Assembly: GCA_003931895.1 (NCBI GenBank)
Contig: RRZV01000013.1
Span: 34,523-98,522, forward strand
Direction of reading: 5' to 3'
From: Mesohalobacter salilacus
GTDB taxonomy: Bacteria > Bacteroidota > Bacteroidia > Flavobacteriales > Flavobacteriaceae
DNA: 64,000 nucleotides
Positions 24,923 through 32,780 of the stretch are shown here, piece after piece. Numbering within the stretch: position 1 is the stretch's first letter; every line of letters begins with the position of its first letter. Under the pieces are notes generated by a model. It was not told the origin of the DNA, searched no databases, and was given only the letters and a program-made list of their open reading frames with translations. Both the position numbers and the translations under genes were made by a program.

Positions 24923-25854
24923 TTTAAAGTGTTGATATACTTTTTAGAAAATTCCTCATCTTTCTGCATTGCAGATTTTAATGATTCTATAGAATCAAAT
25001 TTTATTTCATCTCTGATACGTTTTAGCAACTGAATTTCAAGTGCTTGGTTGTATAAGTTTCCATCGAAATCAAAAAAGTAAGTTTCTACAGATTTGCTAT
25101 TATTCTTGGCGATTGTTGGGTTGTGACCTATATTCATCATACCGAAGTATTGTTTAGAGTTAATTTCGGCACTGACAACATAAACGCCTTCTTTTGGTAT
25201 GATTTTGTAATCTTCTTTAATTTGAAGATTAGCTGTCGGATACCCTAAAGATTTACCGAGTTGCTTACCTTTAACTACTTTTCCTGTCAATACAAAAGGT
25301 TTTGATAAATAGGTGTTGGCTAAATCGATTTGCCCTTCTGTAATGGCTTTTCTTATTTTTGTTGAACTCACCGCAACATCGTCAATATCTTGTTTTGAAA
25401 TTTCTTCAACTTCAAAATCATAGGTTTTAGCAAAATTTTTCAAATCTTCTATATTGGCCGTTCGATTTCGCCCAAACCTGTGGTCGTAACCTACAATGAC
25501 AACTGCGGCATTTAAATAATCAACTAAATACTGTTTGACGTATTCTTCAGCTCTGAGCCTTGAAAACTCAATTGTGAAAGGCTCAATAACCAAGTGGTTT
25601 AAACCTGTATCTGATAAAAAATGAATGCGTTCGTCAATTGTGTTGATGAGTTTCAAATCTTGCTTTTGTTGCAAAACCATTCTAGGATGTGGAAAAAACG
25701 TTAAAAGCGTAGAATCTAAATCTTTGTTTTGAGCAACTTCGTTTAAACGATTAATGATTTTACGATGTCCCAAATGAACACCATCAAACGTGCCGATTGT
25801 GACTACAGTTTTTCGTTGAGATTTGAATGAAGAAGCAGATTTAAAAGTTTTCAC
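24919..25854 (-). CDS. ribF: Bifunctional riboflavin kinase/FAD synthetase
   Basis: 311 residues, normal length. The N-terminal half is the FMN adenylyltransferase (TIGTFDGVHLGH near 19-30; the region ending SSTKIRKAI near 167-175), and the C-terminal half is the riboflavin kinase (GKQLGKSLGYPTANL near 198-212; NIGHNPT near 242-248). It converts riboflavin to FMN and FAD in the cytoplasm. It lies 6 bases after pth on the same strand and overlaps the HTTM gene by 4 bases, forming a pth-ribF-HTTM run. No FMN riboswitch is seen upstream. Confidence 0.96.
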   Translation of the reverse strand: MKTFKSASSFKSQRKTVVTIGTFDGVHLGHRKIINRLNEVAQNKDLDSTLLTFFPHPRMVLQQKQDLKLINTIDERIHFLSDTGLNHLVIEPFTIEFSRLRAEEYVKQYLVDYLNAAVVIVGYDHRFGRNRTANIEDLKNFAKTYDFEVEEISKQDIDDVAVSSTKIRKAITEGQIDLANTYLSKPFVLTGKVVKGKQLGKSLGYPTANLQIKEDYKIIPKEGVYVVSAEINSKQYFGMMNIGHNPTIAKNNSKSVETYFFDFDGNLYNQALEIQLLKRIRDEIKFDSIESLKSAMQKDEEFSKKYINTLK

Positions 25855-25860
25855 ATTAAG

Positions 25861-26427
25861 TTATTTTCCATTAAAATCATTCATCGTGTTATGTATACCC
25901 GCTAATCCAAAGCTAATAATAGCTTTTGAGGCTTTCTCTAAACGTTCGTTTAAAGTTTCTTTCTCATCGTTATCCCAAGTTCCTAAAACATAATCGACTT
26001 GTTGACCTTTAGAAAACTGGCTTCCAATACCAAATCTAAATCTTGGATATTGATTGGTATTTAATAAGTCTTGAATATGTTTTAACCCATTGTGTCCGCC
26101 GTGACTTCCTTTTGCTTTAATTCTTAAAGTGCCAAAATCTAAATTGATATCATCGGTAACGACAAGTAGGTTGTTGAGTTTGATATTCTCTTGTTGTAGC
26201 CAATACCTTACAGCCTTGCCACTAAGGTTCATATATGTGTTGGGTTTGACCAAAACAAAACTTCTGCCTTTTACCTTAAGTGTGCAAACATCTGCAAGCT
26301 TTTCGGTTGTAAAAGTTAATTCATTTTCTTTAGCTAGAGTGTCAAGGATTTCAAAACCAATATTATGTCGCGTGTTTTGGTATTTTAATCCTGGATTTCC
26401 TAGACCAACAATCAAAAATTTCTTCAT
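25861..26427 (-). CDS. pth: Peptidyl-tRNA hydrolase
   Basis: 188 residues. It releases peptides from prematurely dropped peptidyl-tRNA. IVGLGNPGLKYQNTRHNIGF at residues 6-25 contains the conserved Asn11 and the catalytic His21, and the NLLVVTDDINLDFGTLR segment with SHGGHNGLK matches the family core. Cytoplasmic. The gene follows rplY and prs on the same strand, an arrangement seen in many bacteria, but a terminator separates it from rplY, so it probably has its own promoter. Confidence 0.96.
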   Translation of the reverse strand: MKKFLIVGLGNPGLKYQNTRHNIGFEILDTLAKENELTFTTEKLADVCTLKVKGRSFVLVKPNTYMNLSGKAVRYWLQQENIKLNNLLVVTDDINLDFGTLRIKAKGSHGGHNGLKHIQDLLNTNQYPRFRFGIGSQFSKGQQVDYVLGTWDNDEKETLNERLEKASKAIISFGLAGIHNTMNDFNGK

Positions 26428-26557
26428 TAGGCGATGTAACTATTGATGTTCAAATTTAGGGTAAAAAAAACAATAGCTCAAAAAACAGTGCTGCAAATTC
26501 ATTTTAATACCGAATGTTATTTTAAATGTCTCCTGTTGGTATAATTTGACATAAAAA

Positions 26558-26588
26558 AAGCTGCCTTAAAATTTCATTAAGACAGCTT
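26558..26588 (-). terminator. Terminator after rplY
   Basis: The 12-base arms 26558-26569 and 26577-26588 pair with one mismatch; on the minus strand the hairpin is followed by seven T. Confidence 0.8.
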
Positions 26589-26608
26589 ATATGTTGTATA
26601 AAAGTTGT

Positions 26609-27277
26609 TTACTCTTCTTTTTTCTCTTCAGAATCAGAGGATTCAGAGCTTCCTTCAGCACCTTCTTCTCCTTCAGCACCTTCTTCGCCTTCTTCATCTT
26701 CGTCTTCATCATCACCTTCAAGTAATTCGAGGTTACGTGAAGTTCTCACTTGACAAATTACGGTATTATCAGGGTGAAGAATGTTATAATCATCACTTTT
26801 AACAGCAGTAGTGTAAAGTTTTTGGCCAATTTTAAGTGGCGTAACATCGGCAACGATATAATCGGGTAAGTCTTTAGCTAAACCTCTAACTGACATTCTA
26901 CGTAAGTTAAATCTCAAGACACCACCATTTTTAACCCCTTTAGGAATACCTTCAGCATGAACTGGAATTTCCATAGTGATTTCTTGGTCATCTTCAAATT
27001 TGTAGAAATCCATATGCAAGATTTCATCTGTTACCGGATGAAATTGAATGTCTTGCAATACAGCGTTGATTTTTTTACCTCCGTCAAGCACCAAATCTAC
27101 GGTGTGAACATCTGGTGTGTAAACCAAATCTTTGAAGGCAATGCTTAGTGCTGAAAAGTGCATAACATCATTCCCTCCGTATAATACGCAAGGAACCTCT
27201 CCAGCATTACGTAAGGCTTTTGTTGCTTTTTTGCCTACGCTTTCTCTTTTAGATCCATTAATCGTAATTGATTTCAT
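26609..27277 (-). CDS. rplY: 50S ribosomal protein L25/general stress protein Ctc
   Basis: 222 residues. Residues 1-92 are the L25 5S-rRNA-binding domain ([20 protein letters not shown]), 100-185 the CTC-type beta domain, and the last 30 residues are almost only Glu, Asp, Gly and Ser. The long form with a C-terminal extension is the Ctc type, common in Bacteroidota. It binds 5S rRNA in the large subunit. It lies 20 bases downstream of prs, and the prs-rplY-pth order is widely conserved. The acidic tail is repetitive at the DNA level (GAAGGTGCTGAAGGAGA units), which could vary in length between strains. Confidence 0.96.
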   Translation of the reverse strand: MKSITINGSKRESVGKKATKALRNAGEVPCVLYGGNDVMHFSALSIAFKDLVYTPDVHTVDLVLDGGKKINAVLQDIQFHPVTDEILHMDFYKFEDDQEITMEIPVHAEGIPKGVKNGGVLRFNLRRMSVRGLAKDLPDYIVADVTPLKIGQKLYTTAVKSDDYNILHPDNTVICQVRTSRNLELLEGDDEDEDEEGEEGAEGEEGAEGSSESSDSEEKKEE

Positions 27278-27297
27278 AGTTGTTTAATTGAATTTAT

Positions 27298-28239
27298 TTA
27301 CATTAAAAATTTTGAACTTATAGATTTATTATGATGCACAGCTTTCATGACATCTGCAAATAAAGCTGCTGAACTCACCACTTTAATTTTTTTAGATTTC
27401 TGTTTTAAAGGAATACTATCTGTAACGATTAGTTCTTCTAGCTCAGAGTTTTCTATTTTTTCATACGCCTTACCAGATAAAACAGGGTGTGTACAAACCG
27501 CTCTAACAGATTTTGCACCGCGCTGCATCATAAGCCCTGCTGCATGGGTGAGTGTTCCTGCGGTATCAACCAAGTCATCTACTAGTACTACATTTTTACC
27601 AGTTACATCACCAATTAATTCCATATGCGAAATTACATTAGCTTTTGCTCTTTGCTTGTAGCAAATTACCACATCAGATTCTAAAAATTTAGAATAAGCA
27701 TAAGCCCGTTTTGAGCCACCCATATCTGGAGAAGCTACAGTAAGATTATCGAGATTAAGACTTTTAAGATAAGGAAGAAAAATCGTAGAAGCATAAAGAT
27801 GATCGACAGGTTTTTCAAAAAAACCTTGAATTTGGTCGGCGTGTAAATCCATAGTAATAATGCGCGTTGCTCCAGCAGTTTCAAGCATTTTAGCTATCAT
27901 TTTAGCAGCAATAGGCACACGTGGTTTATCTTTTCTGTCTTGTCTTGCCCAACCAAAATAAGGCATAACAGCGGTAATGTGTCTTGCTGAGGAGCGTTTA
28001 GCTGCATCAAGCATCAAGAGCATTTCCATTAAATTATCACTGTTAGGATTGGTAGATCCAATAATAAAAACTCGTGTTCCTCTAACCGATTCTTCAAAAG
28101 ATGGCTGAAATTCGCCGTCACTAAAGTTGAGCCGGTTGATTTTACCAAGAGGTATACCATAAGAGTCTGCTATAGCTTGTGCTAAGGTTTCGCTTTGCGA
28201 ACATGGAAAAATTTTGGCAACTTTTTCAATTTCAGACAT
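27298..28239 (-). CDS. prs: Ribose-phosphate pyrophosphokinase
   Basis: 313 residues. It makes PRPP from ribose-5-phosphate and ATP for nucleotide, histidine and NAD synthesis. The characteristic blocks are RGTRVFIIGSTNPNSDNLME (about 34-53), YFGWARQDRKDKPR (about 94-107), MDLHADQIQGFF and the PRPP-binding DDLVDTAGTLTHA (about 220-232). Cytoplasmic hexamer in known homologues. A -7 box TACTTTTG lies upstream at 28272-28279. It heads an operon with rplY. Confidence 0.97.
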   Translation of the reverse strand: MSEIEKVAKIFPCSQSETLAQAIADSYGIPLGKINRLNFSDGEFQPSFEESVRGTRVFIIGSTNPNSDNLMEMLLMLDAAKRSSARHITAVMPYFGWARQDRKDKPRVPIAAKMIAKMLETAGATRIITMDLHADQIQGFFEKPVDHLYASTIFLPYLKSLNLDNLTVASPDMGGSKRAYAYSKFLESDVVICYKQRAKANVISHMELIGDVTGKNVVLVDDLVDTAGTLTHAAGLMMQRGAKSVRAVCTHPVLSGKAYEKIENSELEELIVTDSIPLKQKSKKIKVVSSAALFADVMKAVHHNKSISSKFLM

Positions 28240-28271
28240 CTTAAAATGCTTTCAGTTTTTGATATGGTTTG

Positions 28272-28279
28272 CAAAAGTA
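28272..28279 (-). promoter_or_regulatory. Putative -7 box for prs-rplY
   Basis: The minus strand reads TACTTTTG (TAnnTTTG), 32 bases before the prs ATG. Confidence 0.5.
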
Positions 28280-28345
28280 AAAAATAAATTCAAGCTTTTG
28301 GTCTTTCTTTTACTTAAATTCTAATGCTAATATCTCAAATTTTTC

Positions 28346-28353
28346 TATTTTTG
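28346..28353 (+). promoter_or_regulatory. Putative -7 box for tRNA-Leu(CAA)
   Basis: TATTTTTG matches TAnnTTTG and lies 12 bases before the tRNA 5' end. A -33 TTG at the usual distance is not evident. Confidence 0.5.
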
Positions 28354-28365
28354 CAATCCAAAATT

Positions 28366-28447
28366 GCTCAAGTGGCGGAACTGGTAGACGCGCTGGATTC
28401 AAAATCCAGTTCTTTCGGGAGTGCGGGTTCGATTCCCGCCTTGAGTA
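28366..28447 (+). tRNA. tRNA-Leu (CAA)
   Basis: 82 nucleotides with a long variable arm. The acceptor GCTCAAG pairs with CTTGAGT (first pair G-U), the anticodon stem CTGGA/TCCAG encloses TTCAAAA, giving CAA, and the T arm is GCGGGTTCGATTCCCGC. CCA is not encoded. A partial copy of its 3' end follows at 28454-28492, then a terminator. Confidence 0.95.
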
Positions 28448-28453
28448 CAAATT

Positions 28454-28492
28454 GTGCGGGTTCCCCCGACGCTTCGGGGCCGCCTTGAGTAC
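28454..28492 (+). repeat. Partial tRNA-Leu 3'-end copy with inserted palindrome
   Basis: GTGCGGGTTC (28454-28463) and CGCCTTGAGTACA (28481-28493) repeat the T arm and 3' acceptor of the tRNA just upstream. Between them the T loop is replaced by a GC-rich hairpin, CCCCGA-CGCT-TCGGGG. The fragment lies before the terminator, so it is probably co-transcribed with the tRNA. Confidence 0.8.
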
Positions 28493-28494
28493 AG

Positions 28495-28525
28495 AAAAAG
28501 CTGGATGGAGACATTCAGTTTTTTT
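28495..28525 (+). terminator. Terminator after tRNA-Leu(CAA) and its partial copy
   Basis: AAAAAGCTGGATG (28495-28507) pairs with CATTCAGTTTTT (28512-28523) with one bulged G, followed by more T. Confidence 0.7.
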
Positions 28526-28600
28526 ATTCAAAAAAATAATTCTCCCCCAGGCAACCCTTTTTAAGTATCTTTCGTCTTTAAAAGAAAGAACCCATTTGTT

Positions 28601-29158
28601 TTGAAAGTTGTTAATCTACATGCCAAACAAAATAAGCTGATTAAAAAAGCGCAAAAACAAGATCGAGTTTCTCAATTCCGCTTATATGAAAAATATTCGC
28701 CAAAAATGCTCGGCGTGGTTCGATACTATATCAAAGATTTACAACATGCAGAAGATGTCCTGCAAAAAGCTTTTTGCAAAGCTTTTTTAAATATAAAAAG
28801 CTATGAGTTTCAAGGTAGTTTTGAAGGTTGGTTAAGGCGTATTGTTGTGCGTCAAAGCATTGATTTTTTGAGACAACAAAAGAAAATGATGATACCAACA
28901 GAAGATTTTTCGTATTATGAAACTGCCGAAAATCCTTTGGACGAAATCGAAGATATTTCTCATATCCAAAAAGCCATAGATCGGTTGCCAGATGGCTATA
29001 AATCGGTGTTTTGTCTCTACGTGTTAGAAGAGTATAAACATAAAGATATTGCTGAAATGCTCAATATAGATATAGGAACTTCAAAATCTCAACTCTACAA
29101 AGCTCGAAAAATGCTGAAAGAACAATTGCAAAACCATCAATTAAAATCATCACAATGA
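28601..29158 (+). CDS. ECF-type RNA polymerase sigma factor
   Basis: 185 residues from a TTG at 28601; the start KVVNLH is typical of flavobacterial relatives and no ATG fits. Region 2 (about residues 22-92) includes the YIKDLQHAEDVLQKAF segment that contacts core polymerase and the FEGWLRRIVVRQSIDFLR promoter -10 helix; region 4 (about 125-175) has the helix-turn-helix HKDIAEMLNIDIGTSKSQLYKAR. The gene overlaps the next by 4 bases; that product has one membrane segment and is probably its anti-sigma factor. The trigger and regulon are unknown. Confidence 0.92.
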   Translation: MKVVNLHAKQNKLIKKAQKQDRVSQFRLYEKYSPKMLGVVRYYIKDLQHAEDVLQKAFCKAFLNIKSYEFQGSFEGWLRRIVVRQSIDFLRQQKKMMIPTEDFSYYETAENPLDEIEDISHIQKAIDRLPDGYKSVFCLYVLEEYKHKDIAEMLNIDIGTSKSQLYKARKMLKEQLQNHQLKSSQ

Positions 29159-29850
29159 AAATTTCTCAAACCGAACATAACATCAAAAAAGACTTAGCTC
29201 AAAGGGAATTACAGCCAAGTCAAAATCTTTGGGATGACATAGAACAAGAGTTAGATAAATCCACTAATCCCCAAAAACAAAAACTTTGGTTGAAATACGT
29301 CAGTATCGCAGCAGTCTTATGCATCGGGATATTTGTTTATCAAGGTTTAAATTCTGAAACAGTAAATCCTACTCAATTGGTTTTGGAATCTAAGCCAATA
29401 ATTGAACAAGACATACAATTAAAATTAACCCCGACTACATTTAGTAGTTATGTTGCTTCACCATCTACAGTTCAAACCAAAAATATTTCAAATGTCGAAG
29501 CCCAAGTTATTGAAAATTATGTACCAATAAAAAATACTATTGTTGATGAAGAAAAACCTTCTATTGACATTGAGGTTAACAATTTATTGAGTCAAGCTCA
29601 AAATACTTTAGCTGAAGCTGAAAAAGAAAAACAATTACGCAATGAAGTCAATGCTTTGTTGGCTAATGCGATACAGCAAACCCAAGATGAAGAACAAAAA
29701 CAGATTTTGCAAAACCTACAAGCCACAACACTTTTAGCTGAAATTGAAGCTGAAATCGAATTGCAAAAACCCCAAAAGCTTAAAGATAAAATTTGGGAAG
29801 CCTTAGTCTCAAACCTTAATGACATTAAACAAGTCGTCGCTCTAAATTAA
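29155..29850 (+). CDS. Probable anti-sigma factor, single-pass membrane protein
   Basis: 231 residues. The N-terminal 44 residues are charged and contain LWDDIEQEL, a pattern seen in flavobacterial anti-sigma proteins; one hydrophobic segment spans about 45-63; the remainder is a Glu/Gln/Ala-rich periplasmic part predicted to be coiled-coil from about 140 to 205. No zinc-binding HxxxC motif of the ZAS type is visible. Its start overlaps the sigma-factor stop (ATGA), the usual sign of a sigma/anti-sigma pair. The function is inferred from this position and topology. Confidence 0.7.
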   Translation: MKISQTEHNIKKDLAQRELQPSQNLWDDIEQELDKSTNPQKQKLWLKYVSIAAVLCIGIFVYQGLNSETVNPTQLVLESKPIIEQDIQLKLTPTTFSSYVASPSTVQTKNISNVEAQVIENYVPIKNTIVDEEKPSIDIEVNNLLSQAQNTLAEAEKEKQLRNEVNALLANAIQQTQDEEQKQILQNLQATTLLAEIEAEIELQKPQKLKDKIWEALVSNLNDIKQVVALN

Positions 29851-29927
29851 ATATTTAAATGACTGAAATACAGATTTATACATAAACTGATTAGCCACAA
29901 TTATGTCTCATTTTTAAAATCAAAACC

Positions 29928-31010
29928 ATGAAAACCATTAAAACATTATCACTTTTACTAGCATTGAGTTTATTATCTTTAAACAGCTTTGCGCAAGATA
30001 CAACTCAAGTCAAACTTGATGACGAAGCCAAAGTTTTACTGTCTCAGCTTAAACAGCAACTTAAAGACATAGAAACAGAAGAGAAAAACAAACTCAAGGA
30101 CATCATCGCCGAGTTAAACACACAGCAAGCGCAAGATTCCATCTATAGTCCAGAAGATTTTGAAGCCATCAAAATGAAAAATGCAGAGCGAACGGCTCAA
30201 AATATTAAAAATCGGCAAGCTGTTATCCAAAATCAAATTGAGTTTTTAAAACGGAATGGCTATTTGGCTAAAGAAATGAATGCCGTTATTGAAGAAAAAA
30301 ATGATGAAGACAGTGAAGATGACGAAAGCTTTACGATATTTAAGCAAAAAATTAAAATTACATCAGAAGATGACTCAAAAAAGAAAGTAAGATTAACCAC
30401 TCAAAAAGATTTAATTATTGCTTTTGGATTAAATAATGCCATTCCTGAAAGTGGTGGTTTAAATGATTCGCCTTTTAAAGTTGGTGGTAGTCGCTTCTTT
30501 GAAATTGGGTTTTTGTGGTCAACGCCGATTTCTAAGAATAATTTTCTACACTTAGATTATGGATTTTCATTTCAATTTAATGGTTTAAAACCGGAAGACA
30601 ATCAGATATTAGTTGAAAACGGTGACCAAACCAATTTAGAAACTTTTGAATTTGATTTAGATAAATCTAAGTTTAGACAAGACAATTTAATTTTCCCTGT
30701 GCATTTACATTTTAATACCAAAAAAGGGAACGGCGATTATTTCACAAGAAGCGGATTCAATTTTGGGCTTGGTGCGTTTTTAGGTCTCAACTTAAACAAC
30801 ATTCAAAAGCTAAAATTTGAAGCGAATGGTGATGATGAAAAAGTTAAATTTAAAGACGATTTTAATACCAATAATTTCTTATATGGTCTGAGTGCTTACG
30901 CTGGTTTTGGTGACACGACCTTGTATTTAACCTATAACATCAATCCTATTTTTGAAGATAATCCTGTTGATATCAATAATGTTCAGTTGGGATTAAGGTT
31001 TGCTCTATAA
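29928..31010 (+). CDS. Outer-membrane beta-barrel protein with N-terminal coiled coil
   Basis: 360 residues. A signal peptide ends near residue 22 (LNSFAQD). Residues 27-115 are charged and helical, rich in Glu, Lys and Gln with heptad-like spacing, then an acidic stretch (DEDSEDDES), and from about 155 the sequence alternates as in a beta-barrel, ending in Leu (LRFAL). It is 77 bases after the anti-sigma gene on the same strand and followed by a terminator, so the three genes probably form one operon; the barrel protein may sense or be the target of the sigma response. I do not recognise a named family. Confidence 0.7.
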   Translation: MKTIKTLSLLLALSLLSLNSFAQDTTQVKLDDEAKVLLSQLKQQLKDIETEEKNKLKDIIAELNTQQAQDSIYSPEDFEAIKMKNAERTAQNIKNRQAVIQNQIEFLKRNGYLAKEMNAVIEEKNDEDSEDDESFTIFKQKIKITSEDDSKKKVRLTTQKDLIIAFGLNNAIPESGGLNDSPFKVGGSRFFEIGFLWSTPISKNNFLHLDYGFSFQFNGLKPEDNQILVENGDQTNLETFEFDLDKSKFRQDNLIFPVHLHFNTKKGNGDYFTRSGFNFGLGAFLGLNLNNIQKLKFEANGDDEKVKFKDDFNTNNFLYGLSAYAGFGDTTLYLTYNINPIFEDNPVDINNVQLGLRFAL

Positions 31011-31041
31011 GATAGAATTCTATATAATTTGTTCATGTAAG

Positions 31042-31094
31042 ACCTCACAGATCTCTGCCTGTCACCCTTTGGAGGAAAACCTGTGAGGTTTTTA
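31042..31094 (+). terminator. Terminator after the sigma/anti-sigma/OMP operon
   Basis: ACCTCACAG (31042-31050) pairs with CTGTGAGGT (31081-31089), a 30-base loop, then five T. Confidence 0.6.
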
Positions 31095-31106
31095 TGTATA
31101 ATATAA

Positions 31107-32366
31107 CTAAACTTTCCCCGCATATTCATACCCAATATCTTCAACAATGGCTTTCACTTGATCATCAGAAATGTTGCCTTGAATTGTCACGCTGCCAGAA
31201 GATAAATCCACATCAACATCATCAACTTGATTGGCTTCTGAAAGGTGTTTATTGACATTGGCTACACAGTGATTGCAGGTCATTCCTTTAATATTGTAAG
31301 TGTTTTGTGGTGAATTAGTATCTTTCATAGGTTTTGATTTTTTGGGAATAAGCTTTCTGATTTCGGCGTTTAAAATGAGTAAAGTTAATATTACAGCGGA
31401 ACCAAAACCTAACCAATGTGGCAACAAATGATGGTTTTGACTCACGACTTCGGTGACACTAAAATATTTTAGCCAAGAGGCTGGCAAAACATAATCGATA
31501 ATGATACCAAAAAATAATGCTCCACCTATGATACTGGCTAGATAAATGAGTGTCATTCGCTTGCCAATGGCATTCCAAATCACTGTAAACGTAGCAATAT
31601 TGGTTGCTGGTCCAGCCATTAAAAAAACGATAGCCGCTCCAGGTGAAATCCCTTTCATCAACAAGACAGCAGCAATGGGCACACTGGCAGTTGCACAGAC
31701 ATAAAGCGGAACGCTGGCGAGTAAAACAATGAGCATTGCTAAGATGGGTTCTGATAAAATGCCTTGTTCAAAAAATTGCTCTGGCACCAACATACTGATA
31801 ATGCTTGCTAAAACCAAACCGATAATCAGCCATCGGGAAATATCTTGTAAAAAGGTGACAAAAGCATATTTAAAAATTCGGTCAAACCAATGCTGTTTTG
31901 AAGATTCAACGGCACAATCTGAACAGGACTCGGCATCCTTGATGTCGTCATCGACCTTGTCAAAATTATCGACAAAAAATCCACCAAAAACCCCTGTTAT
32001 AAAAGCAATAATAGGCCTTACAATGGCATAAGCCCAACCCATTAAGGCATAGGTGACGAGGATACTATCAATTCCAGTTTGTGGTGTAGAAATTAAAAAT
32101 GAAGTTGTAGCACCTTTTGAAGCTCCTTTTTTATAAAGCGAAACACCTGTTGGAATCACACCACATGAACACAGAGGCAATGGCACACCAAACAAAGCGG
32201 CTTTAATAGATGATGCCCAACCCCGTTGCCCTAATTGGCGTTCAAGCCACGCTTTTGAAAATACTCCATTGAGTAAACCAGCAATTAAAAATCCTAAAAG
32301 CAAATAAGGCGACATTTCTAAGGTCAGCTCCCAAAGGGTTTGAAAAAATTTTTCTACATATTGCAT
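31107..32366 (-). CDS. Permease of the SO_0444 Cu/Zn efflux type with C-terminal HMA domain
   Basis: 419 residues. About eight hydrophobic segments form the permease (DUF318/ArsP-like fold), with the metal-type motif CSCG at residues 66-69 in the GVPLPLCSCGVIP block. A hydrophilic loop carries another Cys pair, CSDC, at 148-151. After the membrane part, residues 358-419 are a heavy-metal-associated domain with GMTCNHC at 361-367, which in characterised proteins binds Cu(I) or Zn(II). It probably exports a soft metal across the inner membrane, the HMA domain delivering the ion. Monocistronic. Confidence 0.85.
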   Translation of the reverse strand: MQYVEKFFQTLWELTLEMSPYLLLGFLIAGLLNGVFSKAWLERQLGQRGWASSIKAALFGVPLPLCSCGVIPTGVSLYKKGASKGATTSFLISTPQTGIDSILVTYALMGWAYAIVRPIIAFITGVFGGFFVDNFDKVDDDIKDAESCSDCAVESSKQHWFDRIFKYAFVTFLQDISRWLIIGLVLASIISMLVPEQFFEQGILSEPILAMLIVLLASVPLYVCATASVPIAAVLLMKGISPGAAIVFLMAGPATNIATFTVIWNAIGKRMTLIYLASIIGGALFFGIIIDYVLPASWLKYFSVTEVVSQNHHLLPHWLGFGSAVILTLLILNAEIRKLIPKKSKPMKDTNSPQNTYNIKGMTCNHCVANVNKHLSEANQVDDVDVDLSSGSVTIQGNISDDQVKAIVEDIGYEYAGKV

Positions 32367-32591
32367 AAATGCAAAAATACGAAATGTGCATACGTTTACT
32401 TGCTAATAGATCTTTAAAATTTTAAATGAGATAATATTATATTGTTCTCGGAATTTTCTCAGAACTAAAGAAATTAATTTGAAAAAGTTAATCTGGAGCA
32501 AGCATAAAAATTCAAACTACTATCGAGGTATTGTGTTTTATTTTTTCTTCTCTTTTGAGTACTATTGGTTTTCAACGTTCTTAAAAATATG

Positions 32592-32623
32592 AAACCCATT
32601 CCGAAATTCTTCGGGATGGATTT
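32592..32623 (-). terminator. Terminator after tRNA-Ser(GGA)
   Basis: 14-base arms 32592-32605 and 32610-32623 pair with wobbles around CCGAAattCTTCGG. On the minus strand it follows the tRNA by 8 bases and precedes a T-rich stretch. Confidence 0.65.
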
Positions 32624-32630
32624 TCTTCTG

Positions 32631-32718
32631 CAGAGAGGAAGGGATTCGAACCCTCGATACGCTTGTGGCGTATACACACTTTCCAGGCGTGCGCCTTCGA
32701 CCACTCGGCCACCTCTCT
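32631..32718 (-). tRNA. tRNA-Ser (GGA)
   Basis: 88 nucleotides with a long variable arm. The acceptor AGAGAGG pairs with CCTCTCT, discriminator G as in all serine tRNAs, the anticodon stem CACGC/GTGTG encloses CTGGAAA, giving GGA, and the T arm is GAGGGTTCGAATCCCTT. CCA is not encoded. Confidence 0.95.
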
Positions 32719-32728
32719 ATTGGGTTTG

Positions 32729-32759
32729 CAAATTAAAACATAATTGAGGATTCCTACAA
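32729..32759 (-). promoter_or_regulatory. Promoter of tRNA-Ser(GGA)
   Basis: On the minus strand TTG (32759-32757), a 20-base spacer, then TTAATTTG (32736-32729), seven of eight matching TAnnTTTG when the first A is allowed to vary. The tRNA starts 10 bases later. Confidence 0.5.
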
Positions 32760-32780
32760 CTGTTTAGGGTTTTAAAAGCT

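Noticed and set aside
28366..28492. Integrated element at the tRNA-Leu 3' end
   Set aside because: The duplicated 3' end is only a few bases away, no integrase gene is present, and nothing lies between the copies, so a genomic island is not supported.
32474..32704. Frames over tRNA-Ser(GGA) and over tRNA-Leu(CAA) at 28310-28531
   Set aside because: They translate tRNA sequence; the cloverleaf genes explain them.
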